A DNA stretch of 64,000 bases, taken from Wocania ichthyoenteri Th78 (GTDB lineage: Bacteria; Bacteroidota; Bacteroidia; Flavobacteriales; Flavobacteriaceae). Positions 47,285 to 54,082 of this stretch are shown here, one piece after another. Both the position numbers and the translations under genes were made by a program. The stretch spans positions 3,880,212 through 3,944,211 of the forward strand of contig NZ_KN525716.1 in the NCBI RefSeq assembly GCF_000789235.1, in the 5' to 3' direction. Numbering within the stretch: the first letter of the stretch is position 1; each line of letters opens with the position of its first letter. The notes under the pieces are model-generated. The model was not told the DNA's origin. It did not search any database and worked only from the letters and a program-made list of their open reading frames with translations.

Positions 47285-47914
47285 ATGTATATTCCAGATT
47301 TTAACTTGCAAAAAGATAAAAAACAAGTAATTGATTTTATTAAACGATTTAGTTTTGGAACAATTATTACATCTAAGAATAATATCCCAATTGCAACACA
47401 TTTGCCGTTTCTTGTTACTGAAAATAAAGAAGGGATAGTATTGACTTCTCACTTTGCAAAAGCTAATGAACATTGGAGAGATATTAAAAAAAATAAAGTT
47501 TTAGTAATTTTTAGCGAACCTCACGCATATATTTCACCAAAGAATTATGAAAAAGAATTAAATGTTCCGACATGGAATTATATTTCAGTTCACACCTACG
47601 GAGAAGGAAAAGTTATTAATAAAATAGAAAGAATTACTGAATTGTTGGAAAATACAATTGAAAATTATGAAGTTGAATACAAACAACAATGGAATGAATT
47701 ACCTAAAGAGTTTAAAAGAAAAATGATAAAGGGAATTGTCGCTTTTGAAATAAATGTAACTGATATACAAGCTAAAGAAAAATTAAGCCAAAATAAGACA
47801 GGAAAAGAAAGACAAAATATTATTAATTCACTTTCAAATAGCAAAGACACCAACGAAAAAGCAATTGCAGAATATATGAAGAAACGTTTGAACGAATATA
47901 GAGGTGGCTCATAA
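47285..47914 (+). CDS. PaiB-family FMN-binding protein
   Basis: The 209-residue protein matches PaiB: MYIPDFN, THLPFLV, SHFAKANEHWRDI, VIFSEPHAYISPKNY, VPTWNYISVHTYGEG and AFEINVTDIQAKEKLSQNK. PaiB-like proteins are split-barrel flavin proteins, annotated as negative regulators. It follows the ATP-grasp-like gene by 22 nt and may be co-transcribed or the last gene of the cassette. Confidence 0.92.
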   Translation: MYIPDFNLQKDKKQVIDFIKRFSFGTIITSKNNIPIATHLPFLVTENKEGIVLTSHFAKANEHWRDIKKNKVLVIFSEPHAYISPKNYEKELNVPTWNYISVHTYGEGKVINKIERITELLENTIENYEVEYKQQWNELPKEFKRKMIKGIVAFEINVTDIQAKEKLSQNKTGKERQNIINSLSNSKDTNEKAIAEYMKKRLNEYRGGS

Positions 47915-47947
47915 ACCTACAAGTTAATTAGCCGTAATCTCTTTTAA

Positions 47948-48000
47948 CATAATTGTTGACGATATAGACCTAAAGGCACTATATCTACAATTATGTGTAA
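47948..48000. repeat. Long hairpin
   Basis: Arms ACATAATTGTTGACGATATAG and CTATATCTACAATTATGTGT pair with small mismatches around a loop of about 12 nt. It lies 34 nt after the PaiB stop and could act as terminator or as a structured recombination site. Confidence 0.6.
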
Positions 48001-48040
48001 ATAGCCTGAAATACGGCTATACAGAAATTACTATATATTT

Positions 48041-48087
48041 GTACTATAATGGTCAGCATTATGTTACTTTGCTTTGGTAAAAGCAAT
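48041..48087 (+). repeat. C repeat, copy 1
   Basis: GTACTATAATGGTCAGCATT then ATGTTACTTTGCTTTGGTAA and AAGC. It matches copies at 52639-52690 and 57590-57637 (GTACTATAATGTTCTGCGTT-ATGTAACTTTGCTTTGG form). Confidence 0.75.
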
Positions 48088-48146
48088 AGTTTCATTTGCT
48101 GATCTTTCTTTTAAAAGTTTTCTTCTCCAAAGCTTCTTTTACTAAA

Positions 48147-48206
48147 GTTAATGAAATACTTTTTACACGAAACGACGATAGGAGAGTAGTGGAATGTGTG
48201 TGGAAT
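48147..48206 (+). repeat. D repeat, copy 2
   Basis: Contains GTTAATGAAATACTTTTTAC, CGAAACGACGATAGGAGAG and GTGGAATGTGTGTGGAAT. Closest to the copy at 52744-52804. Confidence 0.75.
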
Positions 48207-48322
48207 TATATATTGTTAAAAACTTTTTAAATTATATAACTTTATTGCAAATCGATTCCTACAAAATATAGTACATTTAGACTCTCTCCCTTTGTAAAAA
48301 TTGAATTTAATTTAAAAAATAT

Positions 48323-48614
48323 ATGAATAAAGAATTTTTAGCATCTACTTCTGTTTTCGCAGAAATGGCAAATAATCGTGTTGATATTCAAAAGATTATA
48401 AATGAATTTATTATTAGTACATATCTGTTAAATAATACATTCTCACAAGATTCAACACAAATCAGGAGTGAATTAGTAAAGCATTTTGATATTGATGTTC
48501 CTGAAGCAATAATTAGAACACAATGTAAGAAAATTAATTCGTGAAAATGCTTTGACCAAAACAGACGGTCAATTCGTAATTAATTCAGATGAGCGAAGTG
48601 CTAGAAGCTATTAA
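48323..48614 (+). pseudogene. Frameshifted, truncated cassette gene remnant
   Basis: A 73-codon ORF (48323-48544) begins MNKEFLASTSVFAEMANNR and ends IRTQCKKINS. A shift to the next frame at the A-run near 48533 restores KLIRENALTKTDGQFVINSD, continuing open to 48614. The first part looks like a winged-helix N-terminus of a larger protein. The remainder is gone, and the following DNA belongs to a truncated bshB1. The function of the parent gene is not recognised. Confidence 0.6.
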
Positions 48615-48936
48615 TGGCATTTGCTAATACAATTTCTGGTTGGTATTTTCTAATAGCCTGAATAACCAGTAACCGACTTGCTTCATTGTTTTCAATGGCT
48701 CCATCTGGTAACCCTAATTGTTCTCTGTACTGGATTCCTAAAATTCTTGAAGCTTCAAGAGATTCTTGTCTTCTGGTTTCTGGTGTTCCATAAGTGCCTA
48801 TTTCACCTGCTGTTAAATCTACAATAGCAACAGTTTTGCCTAAGGATATGTGTTTTAATATAACACCTGACGCAGCACATTCAACATCATCTGGATGAGC
48901 TCCGAAAGCTAGAATATCTACTTTAAATTTATTCAT
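48601..48936 (-). pseudogene. bshB1: Truncated BshB1-like PIG-L deacetylase
   Basis: The 111 residues match the N-terminal half of BshB1, the bacillithiol-biosynthesis N-deacetylase: FGAHPDDVECAASG (metal site H/D-D), VAIVDLTAGEIGTYGTPETR, LGLPDGAI, and QAIRKYQPEIVLANAI. The family is about 240 residues, so the C-terminal half, with the distal HxxH metal ligand, is missing. The sequence ends in NSF immediately at the junction with the plus-strand gene remnant. Its start overlaps the stop of the PNPOx gene by 1 nt, a once-coupled operon. Confidence 0.8.
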
Positions 48937-49547
48937 TATATTCTTCTTTTTAATTCTTTTAATTCAGCTTCAAGTTTTGAAATATAATCTTGTTGTGGTA
49001 AAAAAGCATGATTTATTTCTTCAACAGTATATCGTGGCGTGATATGTTGAGGGCAGTTCCAATCATAAGCTTCTATGTGAAATACCATCATGAGCTCAGG
49101 ACGAAATTTGTAATCTGCTAAGTCTAACTTATCATATAATTGAGGATTATCATTAAGTTCTACAATTTCTGCTTTAGCGAAAATTTTAAGACGTGTCCTG
49201 GTAGGATAATCTATCATAATGAGAGATACATTATTATTGGTTGTTATATTACCAACAGATACATATTGCTTATTTCCTGTAAAATCAATAAAACCTAAAC
49301 GTTTTGAATCTATAATTTTTATAAATCCTTTTGGGCCACCTCTGTGTTGTATGTATGGAAATTCTTTTACACCAATTGAAGCTAAGTAAAAACTATCACG
49401 ATTTTGAATAAATGTTGTTTCACCAGAAGTTAATCCGTTTACAACATCGAATTTTTCCATGCGCTCATAACTTTTACGACTGCCATGCTTTTCTTGTAGT
49501 TTTTTTACTGCTTCTGTAAATGCTATTTCTGCAAAGTTTTTAGCCAT
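48936..49547 (-). CDS. Pyridoxamine 5'-phosphate oxidase family protein
   Basis: The 203-residue split-barrel flavoprotein-like protein has FYLASIGVKEFPYIQHRGGPKGFIKIID and LGFIDFTGNKQYVSVGN (FMN-phosphate region), typical of the PNPOx-like family of unknown substrate. A coiled-coil-like C-terminal tail (KLEAELKELKRRI) is present. It lies in the minus-strand metabolic operon with an alpha/beta hydrolase and precedes truncated bshB1. Confidence 0.85.
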   Translation of the reverse strand: MAKNFAEIAFTEAVKKLQEKHGSRKSYERMEKFDVVNGLTSGETTFIQNRDSFYLASIGVKEFPYIQHRGGPKGFIKIIDSKRLGFIDFTGNKQYVSVGNITTNNNVSLIMIDYPTRTRLKIFAKAEIVELNDNPQLYDKLDLADYKFRPELMMVFHIEAYDWNCPQHITPRYTVEEINHAFLPQQDYISKLEAELKELKRRI

Positions 49548-49616
49548 GATGATTTGTATTGATTTAAAGTATAAAAAAGAGGAAGAGGAGTTTCTGTAAT
49601 CTTCTTCATCCTATTA

Positions 49617-50096
49617 CTATTTAGCTATAATTGTTTTAATGTCGTATTGAATCAAAAAGATTAGAGGAATTGCATATACTAAGTGACGTACTAATGTTAT
49701 AACTGGCATCATTGGAGACATGTCTAATCCTGCAACTCCTGCTCCTAATAAAGGCAGCATAAATAACCAGACTAGTGCTATAGTTTCACCAACTACAAAT
49801 AATAGTGGTCTAAACCATTTTGGTCCCCAAAGTGAAGGCGCTATACCAGCAAATAATATTGATAATAAAATGCCATTACTGTAATGGCCTATAACTCCGT
49901 AAGCTAAACCTAAACCAGTTTTTGCTCCTAGTATGCCAGGAATATCCCACCATTTCCCTGTAAATGCTAAACCAACAAGATCAAATAAGATGGTACCAAT
50001 AATACCTGCAACGATTGCATTCTTCCAATTTATTGTTCTATTTACCATATTCATAGTTGTTTTATGGTGATCGTTATTTTTTGTTGAAAAACTCAT
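49617..50096 (-). CDS. Four-helix membrane protein of unknown function
   Basis: The 159-residue protein has a hydrophilic N-terminus and about four membrane helices (residues ~27-46, 60-85, 93-117, 128-150). GIIGTILFDLVGLAFTGKWWDIP is a recognisable segment. Family not identified. It lies in the TetR-linked minus-strand gene run. Confidence 0.75.
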   Translation of the reverse strand: MSFSTKNNDHHKTTMNMVNRTINWKNAIVAGIIGTILFDLVGLAFTGKWWDIPGILGAKTGLGLAYGVIGHYSNGILLSILFAGIAPSLWGPKWFRPLLFVVGETIALVWLFMLPLLGAGVAGLDMSPMMPVITLVRHLVYAIPLIFLIQYDIKTIIAK

Positions 50097-50119
50097 AGTT
50101 TTTTGTTTTTAATGTGAAA

Positions 50120-50182
50120 GTCAGCCCGAGAAGAAAAACTTCTTTTTTGTTTCATTATTAAGAGCTTAAAAACTCGAACTGA
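50120..50182 (-). promoter_or_regulatory. Intergenic hairpin between hydrolase and membrane-protein genes
   Basis: GTCAGCCCGAG (50120-50130) pairs with CTCGAACTGAC (50173-50182) with two mismatches, enclosing a smaller GAAG/CTTC hairpin. It may be a processing or attenuation structure within the operon. Confidence 0.35.
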
Positions 50183-50205
50183 CGGCTACTAATTAACCAA
50201 CACTA

Positions 50206-51192
50206 TTATTTAATGTTATTTTTCTTTAAAAATTTTAGAATATAGTTAGCGATTTCATCCCCTTTTTCTTCTAAGGCAAAATGACCAGTGTCTAGTAAAT
50301 GAAACTCTAAATTCTTTAGATCTCGTTTGTACGGATAAGCACCATCAGCTGGGAATATGTAATCGTTCTTTCCCCAAACAATTAAAGTTGGTGGTTGATG
50401 ATCTCTAAAATACTTTTGCCATTTAGGATATAGTGGCACATTCGTTCTATAATCATAAAACATCGCTAATTGAATAGCATTATTTTCAGGACGTGTTAAG
50501 TGCTGTAAATCAATATGCCAGTTATCTGGACTTATTTTTAATGAGTCTTGAACACCATGTGTGTATTGCCATTTTAAACCTGCAGGCGAATGAAATCCTT
50601 CTAGTGGTTTTCCATTTTCTGGTTTGTAATCATTCCAATATTTTTTAATAGGAATCCAGAAGTCTTTTAAACCTTCATCATAAGCATTACCATTTTGAAT
50701 GATTAATGATTCTACACGTTCTGGGTATTTTGAAGCAATCCTAAATCCTACTGGTGCACCATAATCCATTAAATAAATACTATATTTTTCCACATTTAGT
50801 TCTTTAAGGAAACCATCAACAATGTTTGACATATTATCGAATGTATAGTCGAAATCCTTTATTAATGGTTGTTCACTTCTACCAAAACCAGGATAATCTG
50901 GTGCTAATACATGATATTGAACAGACAAGTCTGTTATTAAATTTCGAAACATGTGTGATGAAGTTGGGTAACCATGTAATAATAAAATAGTTGGTTTGTT
51001 TATATCGCCAGCTTCTCGATAAAAGATGTCTAAACCATTAATTTTAACTGTTTTGTGAAGCGTTGACTGATTTTTTTCTTTTTTATGAATTATTGTGTTG
51101 TTGTCTTCTGGAGATTCAAAAGAGAATAATCCTAGAGATATTACTGCTATCGCTGCAATACCTAAAGCAGATTTTAAAATTTGTGTTTTCAT
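50206..51192 (-). CDS. Alpha/beta hydrolase with Asp nucleophile
   Basis: The 328-residue protein has an N-terminal hydrophobic signal/anchor (about 6-24) and an alpha/beta-hydrolase fold: oxyanion motif HGYPTS (73-78), nucleophile elbow YLMDYGAPVG with Asp (D143), acid D in GKNDYIFP (about 277) and His in TGHFALE (about 307). An Asp nucleophile points to the haloalkane dehalogenase or epoxide hydrolase class rather than esterases. It sits in the TetR-linked operon; an ACAGACAAGTCTGT palindrome lies within its coding sequence at 50921-50934. Confidence 0.9.
   Translation of the reverse strand: MKTQILKSALGIAAIAVISLGLFSFESPEDNNTIIHKKEKNQSTLHKTVKINGLDIFYREAGDINKPTILLLHGYPTSSHMFRNLITDLSVQYHVLAPDYPGFGRSEQPLIKDFDYTFDNMSNIVDGFLKELNVEKYSIYLMDYGAPVGFRIASKYPERVESLIIQNGNAYDEGLKDFWIPIKKYWNDYKPENGKPLEGFHSPAGLKWQYTHGVQDSLKISPDNWHIDLQHLTRPENNAIQLAMFYDYRTNVPLYPKWQKYFRDHQPPTLIVWGKNDYIFPADGAYPYKRDLKNLEFHLLDTGHFALEEKGDEIANYILKFLKKNNIK
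50921..50934. promoter_or_regulatory. TetR-type palindrome inside the hydrolase gene
   Basis: ACAGACAAGTCTGT, identical to the two palindromes flanking the tetR gene, but within codons for the LITDLSVQY segment. It could be a third operator (looping) or chance conserved by coding constraint. Confidence 0.4.
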
Positions 51193-51211
51193 AATGTTAT
51201 TGTTTTATTGA

Positions 51212-51289
51212 TTATTTAAATTTAATACGATAAGATTCTTTGGATGTCTTTATAGTACTTGTAATTTGGTTACTGTTTAGTGTTCTCAT
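51212..51289 (-). CDS. MRTLN micro-ORF 3 (25 aa)
   Basis: ATG at 51289, stop TAA 51212-51214. The peptide begins MRTLNSNQITSTIKTSK and ends SYRIKFK. It shares the MRTLN-NQ start and basic composition with the micro-ORFs at 28268 and 28438. It lies 8 nt downstream of the SnoaL-like gene and 19 nt upstream of the hydrolase gene, inside the operon. Confidence 0.4.
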   Translation of the reverse strand: MRTLNSNQITSTIKTSKESYRIKFK

Positions 51290-51297
51290 AATTTCTG

Positions 51298-51708
51298 TTA
51301 TTTAAATTTTCTATCTTCTTCGTTTATTTCAATATCGTTAGCACTCATATCTCTAATTTGCATTAATCCGTTTTCATCAAACTCCCAGTGCTCATTTCCA
51401 TGGGTACGATTCCATTGACCAGAATTCGCATCTTGCCATTCATACTCAAAGCGTACAGAAATTCTATTATCTGTGAATGACCATAAGTGTTTTTTTAGTG
51501 TATAATGCTGTTCTTTGTTCCATTTGTTTGATAAAAATTTTGCTATTTCTGCTCTACCAATAAAAAACTGATCTCTATTTCTCCATTGTGAATCTATGGT
51601 ATAAGCCATTGAAACTTTTTCTGGATTTTTACTATTCCAAGCATCTTCTGCTGATTGTACTTTTGCTATTGCTGTTTCCTTTGTAAAAGGAGGTACTAGT
51701 TCTTTCAT
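51298..51708 (-). CDS. SnoaL/NTF2-like protein (DUF1348 type)
   Basis: The 136-residue protein has an NTF2-like cone fold. Landmarks are [40 protein letters not shown] and [26 protein letters not shown]. Such proteins are typically small-molecule enzymes or binders. It is the first gene of the operon downstream of the TetR gene, with a palindromic operator at 51724-51737 ahead of its start. Confidence 0.9.
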   Translation of the reverse strand: MKELVPPFTKETAIAKVQSAEDAWNSKNPEKVSMAYTIDSQWRNRDQFFIGRAEIAKFLSNKWNKEQHYTLKKHLWSFTDNRISVRFEYEWQDANSGQWNRTHGNEHWEFDENGLMQIRDMSANDIEINEEDRKFK

Positions 51709-51723
51709 AATTAAATATAATAT

Positions 51724-51737
51724 ACAGACAAGTCTGT
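51724..51737. promoter_or_regulatory. TetR operator palindrome, downstream copy
   Basis: ACAGACAAGTCTGT, a perfect 14-nt palindrome, lies 16 nt ahead of the SnoaL-like gene start. An identical copy lies in the tetR promoter region at 52342-52355. Confidence 0.7.
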
Positions 51738-51766
51738 TTTTTTTATTGTAAAAAAAGAAATTAGAT

Positions 51767-52312
51767 TTAACCTAATAACTTTATTGCTGCTCTCTTTGCT
51801 GCCGTAATAGGCCAACTACTTTTTTGGATTTGAGATAAAATAATTGCCCCTTCTAACAGTACTACTATTTCATTACCCAAATCTTTTTGGTTTGTATCGT
51901 TTTGTAATAAACTGTCAACTAATTTTTTTACATCAGTTTTATGCAATACAACTTGATCTTTAATTTTTTGTTGATCTTGAGGAAGGTCGCATATAATATT
52001 TTGAAATCCACAACCTCTATAGTTAACTGAGCTCAACCAGCTATCTAAATAATCGAAACTTGATATTACTTTTTCTTTATCCGTTTTTTTTGATGAAACA
52101 AAATCTTGCAAACTTCCCATCCAATTAATATGTCGTTGCTTTAAATAGTCAACAGCAATATCTTCTTTAGATCTAAAATGCTGATACATACTTGCTTTTG
52201 CAACACCAGCTTCTGCTATAATTTGATTAATGCCAGTTTGATTATAACCGTTATTATAAAATAAATCTGAAGCCGTTTCAATAATGCGTTCTTTTACTCC
52301 TTTCTTTTTCAT
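51767..52312 (-). CDS. TetR/AcrR-family transcriptional repressor
   Basis: The 181-residue protein has an N-terminal TetR HTH (about 8-55; [32 protein letters not shown]) and a C-terminal helical ligand domain with Cys in [11 protein letters not shown]. Identical palindromes on both sides of the gene suggest autoregulation and control of the minus-strand operon. Confidence 0.93.
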   Translation of the reverse strand: MKKKGVKERIIETASDLFYNNGYNQTGINQIIAEAGVAKASMYQHFRSKEDIAVDYLKQRHINWMGSLQDFVSSKKTDKEKVISSFDYLDSWLSSVNYRGCGFQNIICDLPQDQQKIKDQVVLHKTDVKKLVDSLLQNDTNQKDLGNEIVVLLEGAIILSQIQKSSWPITAAKRAAIKLLG

Positions 52313-52341
52313 GGTACAAATATATATAGTTTTTATATTAA

Positions 52342-52355
52342 ACAGACAAGTCTGT
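52342..52355. promoter_or_regulatory. TetR operator palindrome, upstream copy
   Basis: ACAGACAAGTCTGT, 30 nt upstream of the tetR start codon on the minus strand, next to an AT-rich promoter. Confidence 0.7.
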
Positions 52356-52436
52356 ATTAATTTAACATACTTTTAACGTTCACTATTCATAACTCAACTT
52401 ATGATAGGATAGAAGTTATACTCTAAAGAAAAACCC

Positions 52437-52510
52437 GACCTCATAAAATTTTGGCTAAAACAATAGATGAGTGGTGCGTAAGATTTTAGGGATCTATTAA
52501 TACATATTAG
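52437..52510 (+). repeat. A repeat, copy 1
   Basis: GACCTCATAAAATTTTGGCT, then AAAACAATAGATGAGTGGTG and GTAAGATTTTAGGG. A second copy is at 56794-56871 with high similarity. Confidence 0.75.
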
Positions 52511-52590
52511 TTTAATGACCCAAGTTCCAATTAATCTTTTGAAAACGAATGCTTCTGGGATATTTTACATAATACTACATTATAGCTATC
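52511..52590 (+). repeat. B repeat, copy 1
   Basis: TTTAATGACCCAAGTTCCA, then GCTTCTGGGATATTTTACAT and AATACTACATTATAGCTATC. Copies at 57406-57485 and, more diverged, at 63824-63919. Its end is inversely related to the C repeat. Confidence 0.75.
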
Positions 52591-52638
52591 AAATGGAATA
52601 CTATTATACTCTTTGACCAAAAAGCCATAAATTAACAT

Positions 52639-52690
52639 TTGTGCTATAATGTTCTGCGTTATGTAACTTGAGCTTTGGTTAAAAGCGAAA
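52639..52690 (+). repeat. C repeat, copy 2
   Basis: TGTGCTATAATGTTCTGCGT then TATGTAACTTGAGCTTTGG. Reverse-complemented, TTACATAACGCAGAACATTATAGC-like sequence resembles the end of the B repeat about 60 nt upstream. Confidence 0.75.
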
Positions 52691-52743
52691 GGTTTATACA
52701 ACATTTTCTTTATTTTTTTCTTGACAAAAGTTTATTCTGCAAA

Positions 52744-52804
52744 GTTAATGGAACACTCTTTTTACGAAACGACTATAGGAGAGAAGTGGAATGTGTGTGG
52801 AATG
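52744..52804 (+). repeat. D repeat, copy 3
   Basis: GTTAATGGAACACTCTTTTT, ACGAAACGACTATAGGAGAG, AAGTGGAATGTGTGTGGAATG. It is the sharpest copy of the D repeat. Confidence 0.75.
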
Positions 52805-52845
52805 ACTTCACAATACTACTTAACAAAAAAAATATTGTTAAAAAT

Positions 52846-52892
52846 TTTGACAAAATAATATTTGTCACTATATTTGACAAAATAATATTTGT
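52846..52892 (+). promoter_or_regulatory. Promoter with tandem 20-bp repeats ahead of the ATPase pair
   Basis: TTTGACAAAATAATATTTGT occurs exactly twice (52846-52865 and 52873-52892, period 27 nt). Between them TATATTTG (52869-52876) fits the -7 consensus. Transcription would start about 13 nt ahead of the ATG at 52896. The repeats may be a regulator-binding pair. Confidence 0.55.
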
Positions 52893-52895
52893 TAT

Positions 52896-54080
52896 ATGAA
52901 AAATGTAATTGGAACTCCGGCAAGAGGTAAAGATTTCTTTCAAAGAAAAATAGAAATCGATAAAATAGTAAAAGCAATTGACGAAGGAGCTAACATCCAG
53001 CTTGCAGCTCCTAGAAGAGTTGGTAAAACTTCAATATTAATGCATTTGTTAGATAACCAACCAAATGCTAATCATTATTTATACTTAGATACTGAGGCTA
53101 TATCCAATAGTAATGATTTTTTTAAGAAAATTTATTCCGAAGTCATAAAATCGAATTGTGTTAGTGGGTCTGTTAAAGTAATGCAGCAAATAAAAGGAGC
53201 AGGTAATTCTTTTTTGAAAAAAATAAAAGGGATTAATGTTAGCGGTACAGGATTAGAATTATCTGAAACAGAAGATTTAGACTATTATAATGAATTAATT
53301 AATCTGTTGAAAGGAATTCAATTAGATAAAGGTAAAATTATATTAATGATAGATGAATTTCCGTATACAATTAGCAATATAATTGACAAAACCAATAGTA
53401 ATGATGAAGCAATAACTTTTTTACAGTTAAATAGAAGTTTGAGGTTAGACCCAAATATAAATTTGAAAATTCAATTTATTTATACAGGTTCTATTGGACT
53501 AAATACTACTGTAGAAAATTTAAATGCAACTGCATTGATTAATGATATAATGTCAATTAAAGTAAACCCAATAAAATATAAAGAAGGTGTTGAATTACTT
53601 AATGCAATATTGGAGTATGAAAAGAAAACAATTACAAATGACAATATAGATTTTCTACTTAAGAGAATAGAATGGTTAACGCCTTTTTATATAAAACTAA
53701 TGATAAAAGAAATCATTGATTTAATGGAAGAAGATGATGAAGAAATCACTATAGAATTAATTAATGATTCATTTCAAGAAATTATTGATTACAGGAATAA
53801 TAATTATTTTGAACATTACTATAGTAGACTAAGAGGATTTTTTAATGGGAATGAATTTGATTTTATTATAGAGACATTAAGTTTTATAGTCAATCATAAT
53901 ACTATAAAAAAGGGAGATATTTACAATATAGCTGTTAAATATAAAATCGAAAAGGAATATAGAAGTTTAATTCATACCTTGATATATGACGGCTATATCC
54001 ATTCTGAAGATTCTGGTGAAACTTATAGGTTCAATTCTCCTATTTTAAAATTATGGTGGAAAAAATATGTAGCAAATTAA
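52896..54080 (+). CDS. Archaeal-type P-loop ATPase (first of a pair)
   Basis: The 394-residue protein has an N-terminal ARGKDFFQRKIEIDKI lead-in, Walker A APRRVGKTS (about 38-46), Walker B ILMIDEFPY (about 150-158) and a C-terminal wHTH-like region ending FNSPILKLWWKKYV. This resembles the PF01637-type archaeal/MNS-clade STAND ATPases. No membrane helix or nuclease motif is visible. It ends 2 nt before the preferred start of the second ATPase gene, so the two are coupled. Confidence 0.8.
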   Translation: MKNVIGTPARGKDFFQRKIEIDKIVKAIDEGANIQLAAPRRVGKTSILMHLLDNQPNANHYLYLDTEAISNSNDFFKKIYSEVIKSNCVSGSVKVMQQIKGAGNSFLKKIKGINVSGTGLELSETEDLDYYNELINLLKGIQLDKGKIILMIDEFPYTISNIIDKTNSNDEAITFLQLNRSLRLDPNINLKIQFIYTGSIGLNTTVENLNATALINDIMSIKVNPIKYKEGVELLNAILEYEKKTITNDNIDFLLKRIEWLTPFYIKLMIKEIIDLMEEDDEEITIELINDSFQEIIDYRNNNYFEHYYSRLRGFFNGNEFDFIIETLSFIVNHNTIKKGDIYNIAVKYKIEKEYRSLIHTLIYDGYIHSEDSGETYRFNSPILKLWWKKYVAN

Positions 54081-54082
54081 TT

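Larger units (their letters stand above)
47915..48322. other. Cassette-border region with hairpin, C and D repeats
   Basis: The 408-nt region has an 18-bp inverted repeat (47948-48000), then the C repeat (48041-48087) and the D repeat (48147-48206). No ORF of note. It separates the PaiB cassette from a gene remnant. Confidence 0.7.
52313..52895. other. Cassette-border region (A, B, C, D repeats)
   Basis: The 583-nt region holds the tetR operator, the A repeat (52437-52510), B (52511-52590), C (52639-52690), D (52744-52804) and a promoter with tandem 20-bp repeats (52846-52892) ahead of the ATPase pair. It has no credible protein-coding gene; the short ORF at 52675 lies over the repeats. Confidence 0.7.

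Noticed and set aside
47915..48322. Possible CRISPR array in the cassette borders
   Set aside because: Repeats are few, unequal in length, several hundred to thousands of bases apart and carry genes between them; no spacers or cas genes.
52675..52899. ORF of 74 codons over the C and D repeats
   Set aside because: It is created by the repeat sequence; the similar frame at 57623 is not conserved beyond the repeats, and the stop overlaps the promoter of the ATPase gene.
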